From Pseudomonas putida (GTDB taxonomy: Bacteria; Pseudomonadota; Gammaproteobacteria; Pseudomonadales; Pseudomonadaceae), in assembly GCF_022627325.1 (NCBI RefSeq), contig NZ_JAETZZ010000012.1, positions 141,496-205,495 of the forward strand: 64,000 nt of DNA, given 5' to 3'. This document shows positions 61,177 to 64,000 of this stretch, piece by piece (position 1 is the stretch's first letter; every line of letters begins with the position of its first letter). The notes under the pieces were generated by a model. That model was not told where the DNA came from. It ran no database searches and was given only the letters and a program-made list of their open reading frames with translations. Position numbers and translations under genes: made by a program.

Positions 61177-61252
61177 TGGAGCTCTTGAGCGGACTTGAAC
61201 CGCTGACCTCACCCTTACCAAGGGTGTGCTCTACCAACTGAGCTACAAGAGC
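61177..61252 (-). tRNA. tRNA-Thr (anticodon GGT)
   Basis: A 76-nt cloverleaf with encoded CCA. The acceptor stem is GCTCTTG / CAAGAGC, the anticodon loop is TTGGTAA, and the T arm is GGTTCAAGTCC. It is the last tRNA of the Tyr-Gly-Thr cluster. Confidence 0.97.
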
Positions 61253-61281
61253 GAAACACGTTGTGCAAAACCCAGCAAACT

Positions 61282-61355
<74 letters not shown>

Positions 61356-61379
61356 GGAGCTTGCGGCTCTCGCTAAAAC

Positions 61380-61463
61380 TGGTGGAGGGAGAAGGATTCG
61401 AACCTTCGAAGCTCTCGCAACGGATTTACAGTCCGTCCCCTTTGACCGCTCGGGAATCCCTCC
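61380..61463 (-). tRNA. tRNA-Tyr (anticodon GTA)
   Basis: An 84-nt class II tRNA with a long variable arm and encoded CCA. The acceptor stem is GGAGGGA / TCCCTCC, and the anticodon loop is CTGTAAA. It is the first tRNA after the cluster promoter. Confidence 0.97.
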
Positions 61464-61476
61464 AGATGTGGCCGGC

Positions 61477-61505
61477 ATTCTATTTGTCTGCCGCCCTAGT
61501 GTCAA
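61477..61505 (-). promoter_or_regulatory. Promoter of the tRNA-Tyr-Gly-Thr(-tufA) operon
   Basis: TTGACA (61500-61505), 17 bp, TAGAAT (61477-61482) on the minus strand. A GC-rich discriminator (GCCGGCCAC) follows and an A/T-rich UP-like stretch (AAATTTGAAAAAAAG) precedes the -35. All features point to a strong, stringently controlled stable-RNA promoter. Confidence 0.9.
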
Positions 61506-61615
61506 GCTTTTTTTCAAATTTCTTCAATCAAATCTGAAACTTAGCTGCTTTGACACTGCTTCCAGCTCTACCACCTCAGTGGTGTTCCCTGTGAAGCGGG
61601 CGCCATTCTATCAAG

Positions 61616-62041
61616 CTATTCGCCAGTTGCAATACCCTGGCAGAAAATAATTTTATGTTTTAAGTCTTTGAAATCGTTGGAAAGAGTGGCGAGGACCATT
61701 TGATCCAGTAAACGCTCGCTTTCCGGGGAAATCTTGAGCCAGAGACCATCGGCGCCGGGCAACTGCCCAGACACCGGAACTGCGTTGATATCCAGGCTCA
61801 GCAAGCGCTGGCGCAATGCGTCGATTTGAGCCCGCTCCGTCAGCCCCCCCACCACCAAGCATTCATCACGGCGACGAGCAGGCGCATTCACACCCGTTTC
61901 ACGCAATAGACGGATCTCCTGCTGATTACCTTTGTATAACGAGAGCGGGGCGACATCCTTGGCTTTCAGCGGGGCTTCCTGTTGGTGCCAGACGTAATAG
62001 AAGACGTTGAGCACCAGCAACAGCAGAAACAACCAACGCAT
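61616..62041 (-). CDS. Small membrane-anchored SPOR-like protein
   Basis: A 141-residue protein with one N-terminal membrane helix (RWLFLLLLVLNVFYYVW). A linker leads to a C-terminal domain resembling SPOR/FtsN-type peptidoglycan-binding folds (ECLVVGGLTERAQIDALRQR, then GLWLKISPESERLL). The orientation suggests a periplasmic domain. I used the ATG at 62041, five bases after GAGG; a GTG two codons upstream is also in frame. It follows coaX by 7 bp and ends about 110 bp before the tRNA promoter. The function is unknown, and SPOR membership is a pattern judgement. Confidence 0.8.
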   Translation of the reverse strand: MRWLFLLLLVLNVFYYVWHQQEAPLKAKDVAPLSLYKGNQQEIRLLRETGVNAPARRRDECLVVGGLTERAQIDALRQRLLSLDINAVPVSGQLPGADGLWLKISPESERLLDQMVLATLSNDFKDLKHKIIFCQGIATGE

Positions 62042-62048
62042 AAGCACC

Positions 62049-62798
62049 TCAGCTCAAAGGGCAGGCCATTGCCAGGCCAACGAATACCAAGTCGGGAACC
62101 ACGCGCGCCTGGGGTGCAGCTTCACGTACCAACGGCGCATCCCCCCCCGTGAGGAATACTGTAAAGGCCTCTCCCCACAGCGAGCGTGCTTGCTCCAGCT
62201 GCGTGCGCGCAAAACCTTGCAGCATCAACACGCAACCCCGTTCGACCGCTTCGACAGTCGAGCGTCCAGGAGCAAGGCTGGTCAATGCACGCTCAGCAGA
62301 TGCATCGTCGTAGCGGATGCGGCGAGTGTGCGTGCGCAGCTGGCTGCGCATCAGCGGCATACCCGGGCAGATGTATCCCCCCAGGTGCTCGCCATCAGCA
62401 CCAATGAAGTCGGCCTTGGCAGCTGTACCCAGGTCGATCACCAGGCAAGCCCCCTTGGCCAGGTGGAAAGCACCCAACGCCGCGAGCCAGCGATCCATGC
62501 CCAGGCGCTGGAAGTCTTCATATCCATTGCGCACCCCAGCCATCTCACGGGCCGGTTCCGCTACCCGCGGCACCACAGAAAACGCCTGATTGATCAGGGC
62601 ACAGAGCGCCGCCGTTTCTTCCTCACTACGCACACTGACAATACGGCAGCCTGACAGGCGAAGCGAAGTCAAAGCACCGACCTGGGCCACTAGCGCCTGA
62701 TCGGAATCCACAATGCCGCCACCCACGATAGTGGCGTCAACAGCATGAATGACTCGCCATTTGATGAAGCTGTTACCGCAATCGAGCTCAAGAATCAT
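62049..62798 (-). CDS. coaX: Type III pantothenate kinase
   Basis: CoaX phosphorylates pantothenate, the first step of coenzyme A synthesis. It belongs to the ASKHA superfamily and is not feedback-inhibited by CoA. The 249-residue protein has the phosphate motif ELDCGNSFIKW, GMDRWLAALGA, the acidic motif VIDLGTAAKADF and LTGGDAPLV. The ATG at 62798 overlaps the end of birA by 11 bases, so the two are translationally coupled. Confidence 0.96.
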   Translation of the reverse strand: MILELDCGNSFIKWRVIHAVDATIVGGGIVDSDQALVAQVGALTSLRLSGCRIVSVRSEEETAALCALINQAFSVVPRVAEPAREMAGVRNGYEDFQRLGMDRWLAALGAFHLAKGACLVIDLGTAAKADFIGADGEHLGGYICPGMPLMRSQLRTHTRRIRYDDASAERALTSLAPGRSTVEAVERGCVLMLQGFARTQLEQARSLWGEAFTVFLTGGDAPLVREAAPQARVVPDLVFVGLAMACPLS

Positions 62799-63747
62799 CA
62801 CGCAACCTCAAACTGAGCTCACCACCACTGAAGCTCTTCTCCACACCATCGACCTCCAGGCGCAAGCCGCCCTGCCCGTCCACCCCGAGCACTACCCCGT
62901 TGATCTGGGTACTGCCGGCAACAAGGGACACGTTACGCCCCTGCCATAGATGTGCTTGTTCCCATTCTTCCTGGAATGCTGCAAAACCATAGCGTCGGTG
63001 TCGCGCCAACTCATGCTGCAATTGCTGGCTGAGCATTGCCACCAGGCGATTACGATCAATCGGAGCGCCAACCTCACGCCGTATGGAGGTCCACTGCTGA
63101 TCGACTTGCACATTTGACTGCATGTTCACGTTGACGCCAATCCCAAGAACAACATGACAGACGTCTGCCGGATCACCGACCAACTCAAGCAGGATGCCCG
63201 CGATCTTCTGCCCACGCACCAGTACGTCATTAGGCCACTTGAGCCCGACTTCCTTGACACCGAAGCCTTCCAAGGTCCGCATTACCGCCAAGCCGACCAC
63301 CAGACTCAGCCCCTCGAGCTGGCGCATGCCGCCCTCGACCCGCAACACCAGACTGTAATAAAGGTTTTCTGCGAATGGGCTGACCCACTGACGACCACGA
63401 CGTCCACGGCCAGCACTCTGACGCTCGGCAAGCACCAGAAATGGAGCAGCCTGCCCCTGACCTGCAAGCCGCAGGCCTTCAGCATTGGTAGAGTCGATGG
63501 TTTCGTGGATGAACATTGGCCATTGCTCAGCATCAGCAAATTCGGCAATGGCCTTCGCTTCGAGCAGCGCCAGGGGCGCCGCTAGCTGATAGCCACGCCC
63601 ACGAACCTTGTGAATGGTGAGATTTAGCTCACTCTCCAGATGCTGCAGCTGCTTCCAAACGGCGCTGCGACTCACCCCGAGGGCTGCCCCCAAGGCTTCT
63701 CCGGAATGGAACCGGCCATCCTTGAGGAGATTCAACAACTTCAGCAT
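62788..63747 (-). CDS. birA: Biotin--protein ligase / biotin operon repressor BirA
   Basis: BirA attaches biotin to the carboxyl carrier protein and, in the long form, represses biotin genes. The 319-residue protein has an N-terminal winged helix (MLKLLNLLKDGRFHSGEALG, ALGVSRSAVWKQLQHLE) and the ligase core. The biotinyl-AMP loop is SAGRGRRGRQW, and KWPNDVLVRGQKIAGIL is also present. A C-terminal SH3-like domain follows. Because the winged helix is present it is probably bifunctional. The ATG at 63747 is the family start. Confidence 0.96.
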   Translation of the reverse strand: MLKLLNLLKDGRFHSGEALGAALGVSRSAVWKQLQHLESELNLTIHKVRGRGYQLAAPLALLEAKAIAEFADAEQWPMFIHETIDSTNAEGLRLAGQGQAAPFLVLAERQSAGRGRRGRQWVSPFAENLYYSLVLRVEGGMRQLEGLSLVVGLAVMRTLEGFGVKEVGLKWPNDVLVRGQKIAGILLELVGDPADVCHVVLGIGVNVNMQSNVQVDQQWTSIRREVGAPIDRNRLVAMLSQQLQHELARHRRYGFAAFQEEWEQAHLWQGRNVSLVAGSTQINGVVLGVDGQGGLRLEVDGVEKSFSGGELSLRLRDDS

Positions 63748-63856
63748 GCCAGTCTCGACTTGGAATAAGGCTGGCATGATAGCTATGGGTAGTGGGCTTG
63801 CATAGGAAAAGGGCCCCACGTCACCACCCAAATCCCGTGTATCGAGCCAGAAAGAC

Positions 63857-63890
63857 AAAACCCCTACCTGCTCGCGCAGATAGGGGTTTT
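63857..63890 (-). terminator. Intrinsic terminator of the rrn operon
   Basis: The stem AAAACCCCTA ... TAGGGGTTTT is followed on the minus strand by TTTTGTCTTT. It lies about 10 bp after the 5S rRNA 3' end and separates the rrn operon from birA. Confidence 0.92.
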
Positions 63891-63901
63891 GCGAAATGAA
63901 T

Positions 63902-64000
63902 CTTGACGATGACCTACTCTCACATGGGGAAACCCCACACTACCATCGGCGATGCATCGTTTCACTACTGAGTTCGGGATGGGATCAGGTGGTTCCAATG
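63902..64000 (-). rRNA. 5S ribosomal RNA (3' part)
   Basis: About 99 nt of 5S rRNA read on the minus strand. The conserved GGAACCACCTGATCCC and CCCGAACTCAG blocks lie near the edge, and the 3' end is GTAGGTCATCGTCAAG. The first 20 or so nucleotides and the rest of the rrn operon (23S, 16S) lie beyond the window. Confidence 0.95.

Overview
The window is chromosomal DNA from a Pseudomonas of the P. putida group. This is judged from protein sequences, gene order and GC-rich codon use; the strain cannot be named from sequence alone. It is gene-dense: no gap between genes exceeds about 220 bp. I see no prophage, insertion sequence, CRISPR array, toxin-antitoxin pair or defence island. I looked for an undescribed system and did not find one. 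The points of interest are regulatory architecture, a few uncharacterised envelope proteins, and an unexpected gene junction.

Region 1 (1-22,116) is a housekeeping block. It starts with the 5' part of motA behind a flagellar sigma-28 promoter. Then come an HDOD protein, a tandem rhodanese, psd, serB, and a divergent AhpA/YtjB-like membrane protein. A PqiC-like lipoprotein follows. A long minus-strand cluster reads nudF, DUF1249, cpdA, yqiA, parE, an exported esterase-like protein, a membrane-anchored retropepsin, parC; several of these genes overlap. The block ends with an RsiV-like lipoprotein, cytX and thiC under a TPP riboswitch, and tolC.

Region 2 (22,260-29,314) holds ssb and a YajR-like MFS transporter, divergent from uvrA. 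Next are a ferritin annotated in the bacterioferritin family but lacking the haem-ligand methionine, and katA.

Region 3 (29,487-59,730) is the transcription/translation supercluster, all on the minus strand. In transcription order it contains secE-nusG, rplKAJL-rpoBC, the str operon (rpsL, rpsG, fusA, tufB), the S10 operon, the spc operon and the alpha operon (rpsM, rpsK, rpsD, rpoA, rplQ). Hairpins followed directly by sigma-70-like promoters mark most operon borders. One such unit also lies inside spc, between rpsN and rpsH.

Region 4 (59,775-64,000) has tRNA-Trp, tufA, tRNA-Thr, tRNA-Gly and tRNA-Tyr, then an SPOR-like protein, coaX, birA, and the 3' end of a 5S rRNA whose rrn operon continues beyond the window. 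Growth-rate genes dominate this half, and several of their promoters have near-consensus boxes followed by GC-rich discriminators, as expected for stringent control.

From memory of P. putida KT2440 and P. aeruginosa PAO1, regions 1 and 2 are far apart in those genomes. The tolC/ssb junction near 22.2 kb therefore looks like a rearrangement endpoint, possibly an inversion around the replication origin.
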